Below, one piece after another: positions 53,031 through 62,373 of a DNA stretch of 64,000 bases. The notes under the pieces were generated by a model. It had not been told where the DNA came from, ran no database searches, and saw only the letters and a list, made by a program, of their open reading frames with translations. How positions within the stretch are numbered: the first letter of the stretch is position 1; each line of letters starts with the position of its first letter. This DNA comes from Algisphaera sp039180025 (lineage in GTDB: Bacteria > Planctomycetota > Phycisphaerae > Phycisphaerales > Phycisphaeraceae): contig JBCDDZ010000003.1 of the NCBI GenBank assembly GCA_039180025.1, forward strand, positions 57,057 to 121,056, written 5' to 3'. The position numbers and the translations under genes were made by a program.

Positions 53031-55694
53031 CTAGGCGAGGTCTTCGATGCACTTGGCCACGAGCGCGGTCCAGCCGGTCTGGTGAGACGCGCCCAGGCCG
53101 CGACCGGTGTCGCCGTGGAAGTATTCGTAGAAGAGGACGCGCTGTTCTTCGTCGGGTTCGCAGAGGGTGGCGAGCCGGCGTTCGATTTCCTGGGCGACCT
53201 GCCGCAGGGTCATGCGGTTGCCCGAGCCGGTGGGGCATTCGACGGTGAAGGTGTCGCCGTAGAAATGGTCGTAGCGCTGGAGCGCTTCGACCAGGAGGTA
53301 GTTGATCGGGAACCAGACGGGGCCGCGCCAGTTGGAATTGCCGCCGAACATGAGGGTGTCGGACTCGCCGGGGGTGTAGGCGACCGAGAGCTTCTGGCCG
53401 TCGAGGTCGAGGGTGTAGGGTTTTTTTTCGTGGAATTTGGAGACCGAGCGGATGCCGTGGGGGCTGAGGAATTCGTCCTCGTCGAGGAGGTAGGTGAGGA
53501 CGCGTTCGAGCCGTTCGCGTGAGGGCATGGCGAGCAGGAGCAGGTCGTCGTGGCCGGGGTCGGTGGCGCAGTCGGTATCCATGAAGGCGATCCCGTTGGA
53601 GAGGTCGTCGCGGTACTTGAGGAACCAGTCCATGCGCTTTTTGAACCCGGGCAGGCGTTCGATGCGGTCGCGGCGGAAAGTCTCGACCGCGATCAGGGGC
53701 ATCAGGCCGACCAGCGACCGGACGCGGATGGGTTCGGACTGATCTTGGGTGCGAAGCTGGTCGTAGTAGATGCCGTCGGCCTCGTCCCAGAGGCCCTCGT
53801 CGCCCAGGCCGTTGATCGCGTCGGCGATGGCTACGAAGTGCTCGAAGAATTTGGACGCCATGTCGCTGTAGGCTTTGGCTTCCGGGGAGTCGTCCGAGTC
53901 GGCGAGTTCGAGGGCCATCGAGAGCATCGTGTTGCAGTAGAACGCCATCCACGCGGTGGCGTCGGCCTGGATCAGTTGGCGGTCGCCGGGGAGGGCCTGC
54001 GAGCGGTCGAAGACGCCGATGTTGTCGAGCCCCAGGAATCCGCCGGCGAAGAGGTGGTTGCCGTGGGGATCCTTGCGGTTGACCCACCAGGTGAAGTTCA
54101 GCAGCAGCTTCTGGAAACACGACGCGAGGAACCGGCGGTCGCGCTGGCCGCGGGGCGCGGTCATCTTGTAGACCCGCCACACGGCCCAGGCGTGGACCGG
54201 CGGGTTGACGTCGCCGAAGGCGAACTCGTAAGCGGGGATCTGCCCGTTGGGGTGCATGTACCATTCGCGCAGGAACAGCTCGAGCTGGTTCTTCGCGAAC
54301 TGCGGATCGACCCGGCAGAACGGGAGCATGTGGAACGCGGTGTCCCACGCGGCGAACCACGGGTACTCCCACTTGTCGGGCATCGACAGGATGTCGCGGG
54401 CAAAAAGATGGGGCCAGTCGTGGTTACGTCCGTCCTGTCGGGCGGCCGGGGGCGTGGTCATGTCGGGGTCGCCGTTCATCCACGCGTCGATGATGTAGTG
54501 GTAGAACTGCTTGGTCCACAAGAGCCCGGCGTAGGCCTGCCGCGAGGTGGTCTGGCACTCGTCGCGGACGGTGTCGGGGATGACGGTGTCGTAGAAAGCG
54601 TTCGCCTCGGCAAGCCGGTCGGCGAACACCGCGTCGAAGCCGGCCGCTTCGACGGCGCGGCCGTCATCGACCGCCCCCGATTCGAACAGCCGGAGGCGGA
54701 GCACCCGGCTCTCCCCCGGGGCAAGGTCCAGCTTGTAAACCGCCGCGGTTTTCGTGCCGTACTTCCGGGGGTTGACCGCGTCGGTTTCGCCGTCGACGAC
54801 GTGGCGGTGGAACGCGTCTTTGTGCCACTTCGATCGGTTCTCACTTCCGAACAGCTTGGCGTGGTTGGTGTGGTTTTCGGTGAATAGCAGCTCGGGTGTT
54901 TCACCGGTATCGGGGTGGGGCCCGGCGGCCCAGGTGAACCGGCCCAGCGTTTCGTGGTCGGTGACCACCACGCCGGGCCGCTCGCCGTGCGCCCGCATGT
55001 CGGGCCGCATGAAGCAGCCTTCGTGCTCGCAGCCCCAGACCCAAGTGTTGCGGAACAGCAGGGTCGGGAGCACGTGCAGAGACGCCGGGTCGGGGCCGGC
55101 GTTGGTCACGGTCACGCGGATCAGCAGGTCGTTGGCGTCGGCCTTGGCGTACTCGGCCTGGACGTCGAAGTAGCGGCGGTCGTCGAACACGCCGGTGTCT
55201 GCGAGTTCGTATTCGAGGTCGCCCTTATTTCGTTTTTTGTTTTCCGCGACCAGTTGGTCGTACGGGAACGCGGCTTGGGGGTAGCGGTATACCGCTTTGG
55301 CGTAGCTGTGGGTCGGGGTCGAATCGAGGTACCAGTACTGCTCCTTGACGTCTTCGCCGTGGTTGCCTTCGGGGCCCGTCAGGCCGAACAGCCTTTCTTT
55401 GAGGATCGCGTCGTGGCCGTTCCACAGGGCGAGCGAAAAGCACAGCCGGCACTGCCGATCGGTGAACCCCAGCAGGCCGTCTTCGCCCCAGCGGTAGGCC
55501 CGGCTGCGGGCGTGGTCGTGCGGGAAATAGTTCCAGCAGTCGCCGTCGGCCGAGTAATCCTCGCGGACCGTGCCCCACTGCCGCTCGGCGAGGTAGGGGC
55601 CCCAGCGTTTCCAGTTCTTCTCTCGCGCGGCGTCCTCACGGAGTCGGCGGTGCTCGGGCGTGTCGGCGTGGGCGTTGGGGCGGGGCTTGGCCAT
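53031..55694 (-). CDS. GH63-type glucosidase
   Basis: An 887-residue enzyme of the mannosyl-oligosaccharide glucosidase/GH63 (alpha/alpha)6 barrel kind. The N-terminal ~330 residues are a beta-sandwich substrate domain (WNYFPHDHARSRAYRWGEDG, EQYWYLDSTPTHSY). The catalytic barrel contains FAAWDTAFHMLPF, EFAFGDVNPPVHAWA, MFGGNSNWRGPVWFPINYL and the closing HQTGWTALVAKC. No signal peptide is seen, so it probably works in the cytoplasm on glucose-containing oligosaccharides or compatible solutes. The ATG at 55694 is chosen; the frame extends to 55973 in non-conserved sequence. Confidence 0.9.
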   Translation of the reverse strand: MAKPRPNAHADTPEHRRLREDAAREKNWKRWGPYLAERQWGTVREDYSADGDCWNYFPHDHARSRAYRWGEDGLLGFTDRQCRLCFSLALWNGHDAILKERLFGLTGPEGNHGEDVKEQYWYLDSTPTHSYAKAVYRYPQAAFPYDQLVAENKKRNKGDLEYELADTGVFDDRRYFDVQAEYAKADANDLLIRVTVTNAGPDPASLHVLPTLLFRNTWVWGCEHEGCFMRPDMRAHGERPGVVVTDHETLGRFTWAAGPHPDTGETPELLFTENHTNHAKLFGSENRSKWHKDAFHRHVVDGETDAVNPRKYGTKTAAVYKLDLAPGESRVLRLRLFESGAVDDGRAVEAAGFDAVFADRLAEANAFYDTVIPDTVRDECQTTSRQAYAGLLWTKQFYHYIIDAWMNGDPDMTTPPAARQDGRNHDWPHLFARDILSMPDKWEYPWFAAWDTAFHMLPFCRVDPQFAKNQLELFLREWYMHPNGQIPAYEFAFGDVNPPVHAWAVWRVYKMTAPRGQRDRRFLASCFQKLLLNFTWWVNRKDPHGNHLFAGGFLGLDNIGVFDRSQALPGDRQLIQADATAWMAFYCNTMLSMALELADSDDSPEAKAYSDMASKFFEHFVAIADAINGLGDEGLWDEADGIYYDQLRTQDQSEPIRVRSLVGLMPLIAVETFRRDRIERLPGFKKRMDWFLKYRDDLSNGIAFMDTDCATDPGHDDLLLLAMPSRERLERVLTYLLDEDEFLSPHGIRSVSKFHEKKPYTLDLDGQKLSVAYTPGESDTLMFGGNSNWRGPVWFPINYLLVEALQRYDHFYGDTFTVECPTGSGNRMTLRQVAQEIERRLATLCEPDEEQRVLFYEYFHGDTGRGLGASHQTGWTALVAKCIEDLA

Positions 55695-55798
55695 TGGACG
55701 TTCATCATAGAACCCCCGGGATCTTTTGGTTGCCGGCCGCAACGTTTCGGGTGCGGGCCGCTCTTTGGGATCGGAGATACCGGGTGTACATTGGATCG

Positions 55799-57268
55799 AT
55801 GGGGCAAACGAAACTGCGTGCAGGGGGCCGGCGTCAGCCCGTATTCTTAGGGCTCTTGCTGTTGATCGCGGGCTCGGGAGCCGACGTGCCGCCGTCGGCG
55901 GAAGACCTGGCGTGGCAAGCGGTGCGGCATCAGATGCAGCTTGCGGTGGATCATGATCCGCAGGCCGCCTCACCCCGCCCCGAGGCGTTGCGAGGTTTGG
56001 CGACCCCGGCGGAGCGTGAGCCGGTTTACCGGGACGCCGTCACACAGTTGACGGGCCGTGATTGGCACACCGGATCCGGCCGCGTGTTGCGCTACGGCGG
56101 TGAGGAAGCGGTGCCCACGCTTGCGGCGGCGTTGCCGACCGTTGCCGTCGAACCCGCCCGCGGTATTTTGCACTTTCTTTCGGTATCGCCCGGCGAGACG
56201 GCCCTGCCGCATCTGATCCGAGCGGCGGAACGCCACCCGCTGCCCGACGTGAGACACACCGCCTTGCAGTACGTGGTTTGGGCCCGGCACCCGTCAGCCC
56301 GCGAGGTGCTGTGGCGGCGGCTCAACGACCCCGCGCCGCATGCGGTCGCTCTCGCGGCCGAAGGGCTCAGTTACCTCGACGAACCCGAAGCCTTCGCGGC
56401 GCTCGCTGATCTGAACCACGCCGACTTGTACGCCGCTCACCAGATGCACCCGATCGTCCGGGCGCTTTGGCGGATCGACGCCGCGCGGGCCGAACGGTTC
56501 TTCGTCCGAGCGGCGGCGAATACCGCGGACCCGTTGTACGGCCGATGGCTGCGGGAGTACGCGGTCGAGGAGCCCGAGAATCTCCAGCGTCCCGAGCCGT
56601 TGGATGCCGGGCAGCGGCGTGTGTCGCGGTTGATCCGTGCGGCTCCGACGATAGCTCACGAGGCGTGGGGGCAGGGCGAGTTCGCGGCGCTGATGGAGCA
56701 GGCCGGGGACCACGATTCGCCGCTCCAAGCGCCAGCGATCCTCGCGCTGGGCCAGGCCCGACACGCCCCCGCGGTGCCCTCGCTGATCGCTCAGGCGCAG
56801 GTCCGACCCGCCTCGGCGGTTTACACCGTCCTCGCCCAGATCGCGACCCCCGAGGCCCTGACGTTTCTCACCAGCCAAGCCCGCTCCGGAGGCGAAGGGG
56901 TGCGCTTGGCCCTGTCGCAAGGGCTGGGCGCATCTGGCTCTCGGGCCGCCGCGTCACTCTTGTTTCAATTACTCGGCGACCCTACTCTGCGGACCGAGCC
57001 TCACGATCTTTGGGGCTTGCTCAGCGTTCCTGCGGGTCACCGTGCCTACCACGTTCTGTCCCGGGTTTTAGGGGAAGCCGCCGAACCGAAGTGGCACAAC
57101 GTGGCCCACGGCCCGCTCGTGATCGTCGAGGGCGGGGTTTCGCGACCGTTCGATATCGACCGCGAGATCGCCAAGTGCCAACGATGGTGGGCCGAGCACG
57201 GCGACAACTTCCTCCGCGGTCGGCCGGTCCCCCGGCTGGTTCTCTACCACTTGTTCGCGGCGAGTTAG
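55799..57268 (+). CDS. HEAT-repeat exported protein
   Basis: A 489-residue protein starting at the ATG at 55799 with a signal peptide (VFLGLLLLIAGSGADVP). The mature part consists of HEAT-like helical pairs (GGEEAVPTLAAALPTV, EVLWRRLNDPAPHAVALAAEGL). No catalytic motif is seen. The domain is probably a periplasmic or lumenal scaffold. It lies 46 bases before the ABC transporter gene on the same strand and may be co-transcribed with it. Confidence 0.8.
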   Translation: MGQTKLRAGGRRQPVFLGLLLLIAGSGADVPPSAEDLAWQAVRHQMQLAVDHDPQAASPRPEALRGLATPAEREPVYRDAVTQLTGRDWHTGSGRVLRYGGEEAVPTLAAALPTVAVEPARGILHFLSVSPGETALPHLIRAAERHPLPDVRHTALQYVVWARHPSAREVLWRRLNDPAPHAVALAAEGLSYLDEPEAFAALADLNHADLYAAHQMHPIVRALWRIDAARAERFFVRAAANTADPLYGRWLREYAVEEPENLQRPEPLDAGQRRVSRLIRAAPTIAHEAWGQGEFAALMEQAGDHDSPLQAPAILALGQARHAPAVPSLIAQAQVRPASAVYTVLAQIATPEALTFLTSQARSGGEGVRLALSQGLGASGSRAAASLLFQLLGDPTLRTEPHDLWGLLSVPAGHRAYHVLSRVLGEAAEPKWHNVAHGPLVIVEGGVSRPFDIDREIAKCQRWWAEHGDNFLRGRPVPRLVLYHLFAAS

Positions 57269-57314
57269 CCAACGGGATCGGCCGTCGGCCGTCCGGGGAA
57301 CTACACTCCCTGCG

Positions 57315-59261
57315 ATGTCTCGCCCCACCTCCAGCCACCACCGCTACGACGACTACAAAGCCCGGGTCCGCGAACAACGCCGAAGCCCCACGCCCCGCGA
57401 CAAGCGTGGCCGCAAGATCGAACGCACCCGTAGCTTCGGACGACTCCTGGGCGCATTCTGGGGTCTGCTCGCCGGCCACCGCGGCGTCCTGTTTGCCGCC
57501 CTGGGCACGCTCGCCGTCTCCACCCTCATCGGGCTCGTGCCTCTGTACGCGCCGAAAATCGTGGTCGACAACGTAATCGGTGGCCAGCCGCTGTCGCCGC
57601 GGGTCGGCGGCCTGCTCCCCGCGGCCCCCCAGCCGCTGCTGTTCGCGGTGGTCGCCGGGGTGCTGGTGCTCACGTTTATTTCGGTGGCGGTCGGGCTCTG
57701 GGGCCGGTGGCACGCCACGCGGATTACCAAGCGTCTCCAGTCCGATGTTCGCCGGCGGGCCTTCGATCACGCCGCCCAGTTGCCGCTGCACCGGGTCTAC
57801 GAACTCAAGGCCGGGGGCGTGGCGGGGATCCTCCGCGACGACGCCGGGGCGGTGGGCAACCTCGTTTTCGGGATGATCTACAACCCCTGGCGGGCGGTGA
57901 TCCAGTTCCTGGGCACGCTCGTGGTGCTGTCGGCCATCGACTGGAAGCTCCTGATCGGCGGGCTGGCGATCCTCCCGGTCGTCTGGCTGACTCACCGCAC
58001 CTGGATCGCCCGCATCCGCCCGATGTTCCGCGACGTCCGCAAGACCCGGGAGCACACGGACGGCCATTCCACCGAGGTTTTCGGCGGGATGCGCATCGTC
58101 CGCGCCTTCGGCCGCCGGCGGGCCGAGTCCGGCCGGTTTGTCGGCAACAACCACCTGATGATCCGGCAGGAACTCAACACCTGGTGGTGGATGCGGGGGA
58201 TCGACACCGCCTGGGCCGTGATCATCCCGGTCGCTTCGGCGCTGCTGCTGCTCTACGGCGGGCTGCGGATTCTGCACGACACCGCGGCGGTGGCCGATGG
58301 CAGCCTGGACCCCCGCCACGCCTTGAGCGTCGGCGACCTGGTCGTTTTCCTGGCTTACCTCGCGGCGCTATTGGGCCCCATCGCCACCCTGGCCGCCACC
58401 GCCGCCACCCTGCAAAACGACTTGGCGGCTCTGGACCGCACGCTCGACCTCCTGGACGAAGGCGTCGAGATGCCGGCCCCGCCCGACGCCGTACGCCTCG
58501 CCCCCGAACAGGTCCGCGGCCACGTCCAGTTCCACGATGTGGCCTTCGCCTACCCCCGGGCCGACCGGCCGGTTTTTGCCCAGATCGATCTCGAAGCCCT
58601 GCCCGGCCAAACCGTCGCGCTGGTCGGCCCCAGCGGCGCGGGCAAAACCACGCTCTGCAACCTCGTCGCCCGTTTCTACGACCCCACCGCCGGCCACATC
58701 ACCCTCGACGGCACCGACCTACGCCACATCGATGTGGAGTCCTACCGGTCGCTCCTGGGGGTCGTTGAGCAAGACGTCTTTCTTTTCGACGGCACGATCG
58801 CGGACAACATCGCCTACGCCGATCCCGCGGCCACGCCCGAGGCGATCGAGCACGCCGCCGAGCTGGCCAATGCCCACGGGTTCATCCTCGATACCCCGCA
58901 GGGTTACCAGTCCCGGATCGGCGAACGCGGGGTCAAACTCTCCGGCGGGCAGCGGCAGCGCCTCGCCATCGCCCGGGCCATCCTCGCCGACCCCCGGATC
59001 CTGATCCTCGACGAGGCCACCTCGAACCTCGACACCGAGTCCGAGCGGCTGATCCAGACTTCGCTCGACACGCTCATGCAGGGCCGGACCTGCTTCGTCA
59101 TCGCCCACCGCCTCTCCACCATTATCCATGCGGACCAGATCCTGGTTCTGGCCCACGGCCAGATCCTGGAGCAGGGCACCCACGACCAGCTCATGCAGGC
59201 CGCGGGCACCTACCGCGGCATGATCGAGATGCAGCTCGAAACCGCCCCCGCTTCGATCTAG
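57315..59261 (+). CDS. ABC exporter, fused membrane and ATPase domains
   Basis: A 648-residue type I ABC exporter half-transporter. A basic N-terminal extension of about 45 residues precedes six membrane helices (about 50-350). In the ATPase domain Walker A is GPSGAGKTT (about 437-445), the signature LSGGQRQRLAIARAI is at about 541, Walker B ILILDEATS follows, and the H-loop is IAHRLST. It works as a homodimer or with another half. Closest in layout to MsbA/lipid or multidrug exporters; the substrate is not evident. Confidence 0.95.
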   Translation: MSRPTSSHHRYDDYKARVREQRRSPTPRDKRGRKIERTRSFGRLLGAFWGLLAGHRGVLFAALGTLAVSTLIGLVPLYAPKIVVDNVIGGQPLSPRVGGLLPAAPQPLLFAVVAGVLVLTFISVAVGLWGRWHATRITKRLQSDVRRRAFDHAAQLPLHRVYELKAGGVAGILRDDAGAVGNLVFGMIYNPWRAVIQFLGTLVVLSAIDWKLLIGGLAILPVVWLTHRTWIARIRPMFRDVRKTREHTDGHSTEVFGGMRIVRAFGRRRAESGRFVGNNHLMIRQELNTWWWMRGIDTAWAVIIPVASALLLLYGGLRILHDTAAVADGSLDPRHALSVGDLVVFLAYLAALLGPIATLAATAATLQNDLAALDRTLDLLDEGVEMPAPPDAVRLAPEQVRGHVQFHDVAFAYPRADRPVFAQIDLEALPGQTVALVGPSGAGKTTLCNLVARFYDPTAGHITLDGTDLRHIDVESYRSLLGVVEQDVFLFDGTIADNIAYADPAATPEAIEHAAELANAHGFILDTPQGYQSRIGERGVKLSGGQRQRLAIARAILADPRILILDEATSNLDTESERLIQTSLDTLMQGRTCFVIAHRLSTIIHADQILVLAHGQILEQGTHDQLMQAAGTYRGMIEMQLETAPASI

Positions 59262-59538
59262 CCCCGCCCGAGAACGCCCCGCGGCCTCAAGCCGCGGTGA
59301 ACTTCGGCGGCACCGTATGGGTGAAATCGCCGCTATGCCAACCAGCGGCACTTATGCTTAGATAGCGATCGACTCCTCTGCCATTTCGGCATCGTATTTT
59401 CTACATGCGGCCGTTTGGCGGCAGGTTCGGGCTCTTTCAGTAAGTCGATGAAATAAATAAATTATTTTAAATTAATATATTACGATAAATATCGATTGGA
59501 TCGGCTGGTACCTTGTTTGCGACCATTTTCTTTCAGAG
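59262..59538. other. 277-base spacer with an AT-rich core upstream of the receiver/groESL genes
   Basis: It starts with a 7-bp hairpin (CCGCGGC/GCCGCGG at 59279-59297) after the ABC gene. Bases 59449-59500 are nearly all A and T, with a CGATA/TATCG dyad near 59482-59494. It probably holds the promoter of the receiver-like gene and groESL. No CIRCE-type GAGTGCTAA palindrome is visible. Confidence 0.6.
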
Positions 59539-60117
59539 ATGGTTAATGCGCGTCCCCCTATTCCCCCTTCCGACCCCGACGTCGGATTCCAAGGCAACCC
59601 AAATACGGGGCGCTTCAACATCCTGTTGACCCAAGACCGCGACCGTCCCGACGAGCATTGGACCCAGCAGTTTCCCCGGCTAATGAAACATTTGGGGGCC
59701 CGCACCCACGTGGTGCCCTCCGCCCGGCAGGCTTTCAGCCTGGCTTCCCGGATCACGTTCCATGCGGTATTTGTGGACCTCGCGACGCCCGTGGATTCGT
59801 CCCGCCCGTGTCCGGGAGAAGCGGACCTACCCGGCGCGGTGCCGTCTTCGCCGCGTTCTTCGGGTGGCCAGGCGGGGGGCGGGTTGTGGCTGCTTCAAGT
59901 GATGCAGCGTCTGGAGAAGCGGCCGCCCGTCGTCGTGGTCAACAGCCGGGCGACCCGTCTCCAGGCCGCCCGCCTGCTTTCGGAAGCGATGCGGCTGGGC
60001 GCTTTTTCCGTGGTCAACCGCCCGGTGGAACTGAACAACCTTCTCATCGTTGCGCAGCGGCTGCTTAACCGACATCACCAGGGGCACTGGCCGGAGCCCA
60101 CGGACCCCCAGACTTAA
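59539..60117 (+). CDS. Receiver-like domain protein upstream of groES
   Basis: A 192-residue protein. From about residue 27 it follows the beta/alpha order of response-regulator receivers: NILLTQDRDRP, FVDLATP in place of the phosphorylated-Asp strand, VVVVNSRAT and AFSVVNRPVELNNLL. The middle has a Pro/Ser/Gly-rich insertion (about 87-112). The strand ending in Asp-Leu-Ala keeps an Asp where phosphorylation normally occurs, but the acidic pair near the start is only partly conserved (QDRDR). It may be a pseudo-receiver. It is 80 bases from groES on the same strand, which suggests a link to heat-shock control or expression. Confidence 0.75.
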   Translation: MVNARPPIPPSDPDVGFQGNPNTGRFNILLTQDRDRPDEHWTQQFPRLMKHLGARTHVVPSARQAFSLASRITFHAVFVDLATPVDSSRPCPGEADLPGAVPSSPRSSGGQAGGGLWLLQVMQRLEKRPPVVVVNSRATRLQAARLLSEAMRLGAFSVVNRPVELNNLLIVAQRLLNRHHQGHWPEPTDPQT

Positions 60118-60197
60118 ACCGACCTCGACCCTGCGGCGTGCCGGTGTGGACGTCGCGACTTGTTTATTCCCCTTTTTACATGGAGCAGATACTTAAG

Positions 60198-60485
60198 ATG
60201 AAACTCAAACCCCTTGGCGACAAGATCCTCGTACAACGTCTCGCGGCCGAAGAAAAAACCGCTTCGGGCATCTTCCTTCCCGAGTCCGCTAAAGAGAAAC
60301 CCCAGCAGGCCAAAGTCGTCCGCGTCGGCACCGGCAAATCGCTGGAAAACGGTGAAAAGACCGACTTTCAGGTTCAGGAAGGTGACACCATTATCCTTGG
60401 CAAATGGGGCGGGACCGAAATCAAGATCGAGGGCGAAGACTACATCGTGCTTGGCGAGGACGAAGTGCTCGCCATCGTGGATTGA
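60198..60485 (+). CDS. groES: Co-chaperonin GroES
   Basis: A 95-residue co-chaperonin that caps the GroEL ring during ATP-driven folding. It shows the family start KLKPLGDKILVQRL, the mobile loop SGIFLPESAKEKPQQAKV and the end GEDYIVLGEDEVLAIVD. Start at the ATG at 60198; an in-frame ATG 18 bases upstream (60180) would add six residues. Its stop is followed by a 209-base gap before groEL, longer than in most groESL operons. Confidence 0.97.
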   Translation: MKLKPLGDKILVQRLAAEEKTASGIFLPESAKEKPQQAKVVRVGTGKSLENGEKTDFQVQEGDTIILGKWGGTEIKIEGEDYIVLGEDEVLAIVD

Positions 60486-60515
60486 AGCGAGACGCCGCGT
60501 GTTAGGAGTTCGGCA

Positions 60516-60550
60516 CTAGGTGATGCACCGACGCTATCGGTTAGACCTAG
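60516..60550 (+). terminator. Bulged hairpin in the groES-groEL gap
   Basis: Two stacked stems, CTAGGT/ACCTAG and ACCGA/TCGGT, with a 5-base loop, start about 30 bases after the groES stop. There is no T tract right after it. It could be a processing site or attenuator that sets the ratio of groES to groEL mRNA. Confidence 0.45.
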
Positions 60551-60694
60551 CCTTTACTCTCCTGCCGCTCTCGATGACACGCCACGACTATCCGCAAGGC
60601 TCTAGCGCTTTACTCCTTAGCGTCCAGTGCCTCCAAACCCCTATTTATTCCCGGACCATTCACCCGGTCCTCACCCACGAAAGACCCCAACACC

Positions 60695-62326
60695 ATGCCC
60701 GCTAAAGACATTAAATTCGATAACGAAGCCCGCGCTGCGATCCTCCGCGGCGTCCAGAAACTCTCCCGTGCCGTCAAGACCACCCTCGGCCCGTCCGGCC
60801 GTGTCGTCATCCTCGAGAAATCCTTCGGCAGCCCCACCGTCACTAAAGACGGCGTCACCGTCGCCAAGGAAATCGAGGTCGAAGACGCGATCGAGAACAT
60901 CGGCGCCCAGATGGTCAAGGAGGTCTCGTCCAAGTCTTCCAAGGACGCCGGCGACGGCACCACCACCGCCACCGTCTACGCCGAAGCCATCTTCGCCGAG
61001 GGCCTCAAAAACATCACCGCCGGGGCCAACGCCAATCAGGTCAAGCGTGGTATCGACAAAGCCGTCGATGCCATCGTTACCCAACTCCAGAAAGACTCCA
61101 AGAAGATTAGCAGCAGCGAGCAGGTCGCCCAGGTCGGCACTTGCGCCGCGAACCACGACACCACCGTCGGCGACATCATCGCCCAGGCTATGGACAAAGT
61201 CGGCAAGGACGGCGTTATCACCGTCGAAGAAGGCAAATCGCTCGACACCAACGTCGAACTCGTTGAAGGCATGCAGTTCGACAAAGGCTATCTTTCGCCC
61301 CACTTCGTCACCGACCCCGCCCGCATGGAAGCGGTGCTCGAAGACGCGTATGTCTTGATCCACGAAAAGAAGATCTCTAGCGCCAAGGATCTAATCCCGA
61401 TCCTGGGCAAGATCGCGGAATCTGGCAAGCCGGTGCTGATCGTGGCCGAGGATATCGACGGCGAAGCGCTGTCGACCCTTGTGGTGAACAAGCTGCGTGG
61501 CGTGCTTAACGTCGCCGCGGTCAAGGCGCCGGGCTTCGGCGATCGGCGTAAAGCCATGCTCGAAGATATCGCCACCGTCACCGGCGGCCGGGCCATCATG
61601 GAAGAGCTCGGGATCGACCTCGAGAAGCTCGAACTCGCGGACCTGGGCCGGATCAAAAAGGCCGTCCTCGACAAGGATAACACCACCCTGATCGAAGGGG
61701 CCGGCAAGTCGTCCGACATCAAGGGCCGGATCGACATGATCAAAAACCAGATCGACGCGACCACCAGCGACTACGACCGCGAGAAGCTCCAGGAGCGCCT
61801 CGCGAAGCTCGCCGGCGGCGTGGCCCAGATCAACGTCGGCGCCGCGACCGAGTCCGAAATGAAGGAAAAGAAGGCCCGGGTCGAAGACGCCATGCACGCC
61901 TGCCGTGCGGCCGTTGAAGAAGGCGTCCTGCCCGGCGGCGGCAGTGCCGTCATCCGCGCCCGCAAGGCCCTCAAGTCCCTCGACGGCCTGGTCGGCGACG
62001 AACAACTCGGTGTCGACATCGTCTACCGCGCCGTGAGCGCCCCGATCAAACAGATTGCTGCCAACGCCGGCCACGACGGTTCCGTCGTCGCCAAGGAAGT
62101 CGAAGACGGCAAGGGTAAGAACTTCGGGTTCAACGCCCTCACCGCCGTTTACGGCGACTTGGTCGACATGGGCGTCATCGTCCCCACCAAGGTCGAACGC
62201 ACCGCCCTTCAAAACGCCGCTTCCATCTCCGGCCTCCTGCTGACGACCGACGCCGTCATCACCGAGATCAAGGAGAAAAAGAAAGCCCCCGCCGCCGGCG
62301 GCGGGATGGATGACATGGATTACTGA
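60695..62326 (+). CDS. groEL: Chaperonin GroEL
   Basis: The 543-residue 60-kDa chaperonin. It contains KDIKFDNEARAAILRGVQ at the start, the ATP-binding TLGPSGRVV and DGTTTATV motifs, VLPGGGSAV in the equatorial domain, and the typical C-terminal GGGMDDMDY tail. With GroES it folds many cytoplasmic proteins. This may be one of several groEL copies; planctomycetes often have two or more, so whether it is the housekeeping one is unknown. A hairpin follows the stop. Confidence 0.98.
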   Translation: MPAKDIKFDNEARAAILRGVQKLSRAVKTTLGPSGRVVILEKSFGSPTVTKDGVTVAKEIEVEDAIENIGAQMVKEVSSKSSKDAGDGTTTATVYAEAIFAEGLKNITAGANANQVKRGIDKAVDAIVTQLQKDSKKISSSEQVAQVGTCAANHDTTVGDIIAQAMDKVGKDGVITVEEGKSLDTNVELVEGMQFDKGYLSPHFVTDPARMEAVLEDAYVLIHEKKISSAKDLIPILGKIAESGKPVLIVAEDIDGEALSTLVVNKLRGVLNVAAVKAPGFGDRRKAMLEDIATVTGGRAIMEELGIDLEKLELADLGRIKKAVLDKDNTTLIEGAGKSSDIKGRIDMIKNQIDATTSDYDREKLQERLAKLAGGVAQINVGAATESEMKEKKARVEDAMHACRAAVEEGVLPGGGSAVIRARKALKSLDGLVGDEQLGVDIVYRAVSAPIKQIAANAGHDGSVVAKEVEDGKGKNFGFNALTAVYGDLVDMGVIVPTKVERTALQNAASISGLLLTTDAVITEIKEKKKAPAAGGGMDDMDY

Positions 62327-62337
62327 GTTAGAACCAA

Positions 62338-62367
62338 CGATGGCCTCGATGAAAGTCGAGGCTATCG
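62338..62367 (+). terminator. Hairpin after groEL
   Basis: Stems CGAT/ATCG and GCCTCGA/TCGAGGC, separated by a single G-T mismatch and with a 6-base loop, are followed by ATTAATAT. It lies 11 bases after the groEL stop and probably ends that transcript. Confidence 0.6.
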
Positions 62368-62373
62368 ATTAAT

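Noticed and set aside
59262..60197. CIRCE heat-shock operator before groES
   Set aside because: No TTAGCACTC-n9-GAGTGCTAA palindrome is seen upstream of groES or in the groES-groEL gap; regulation must be by another means.
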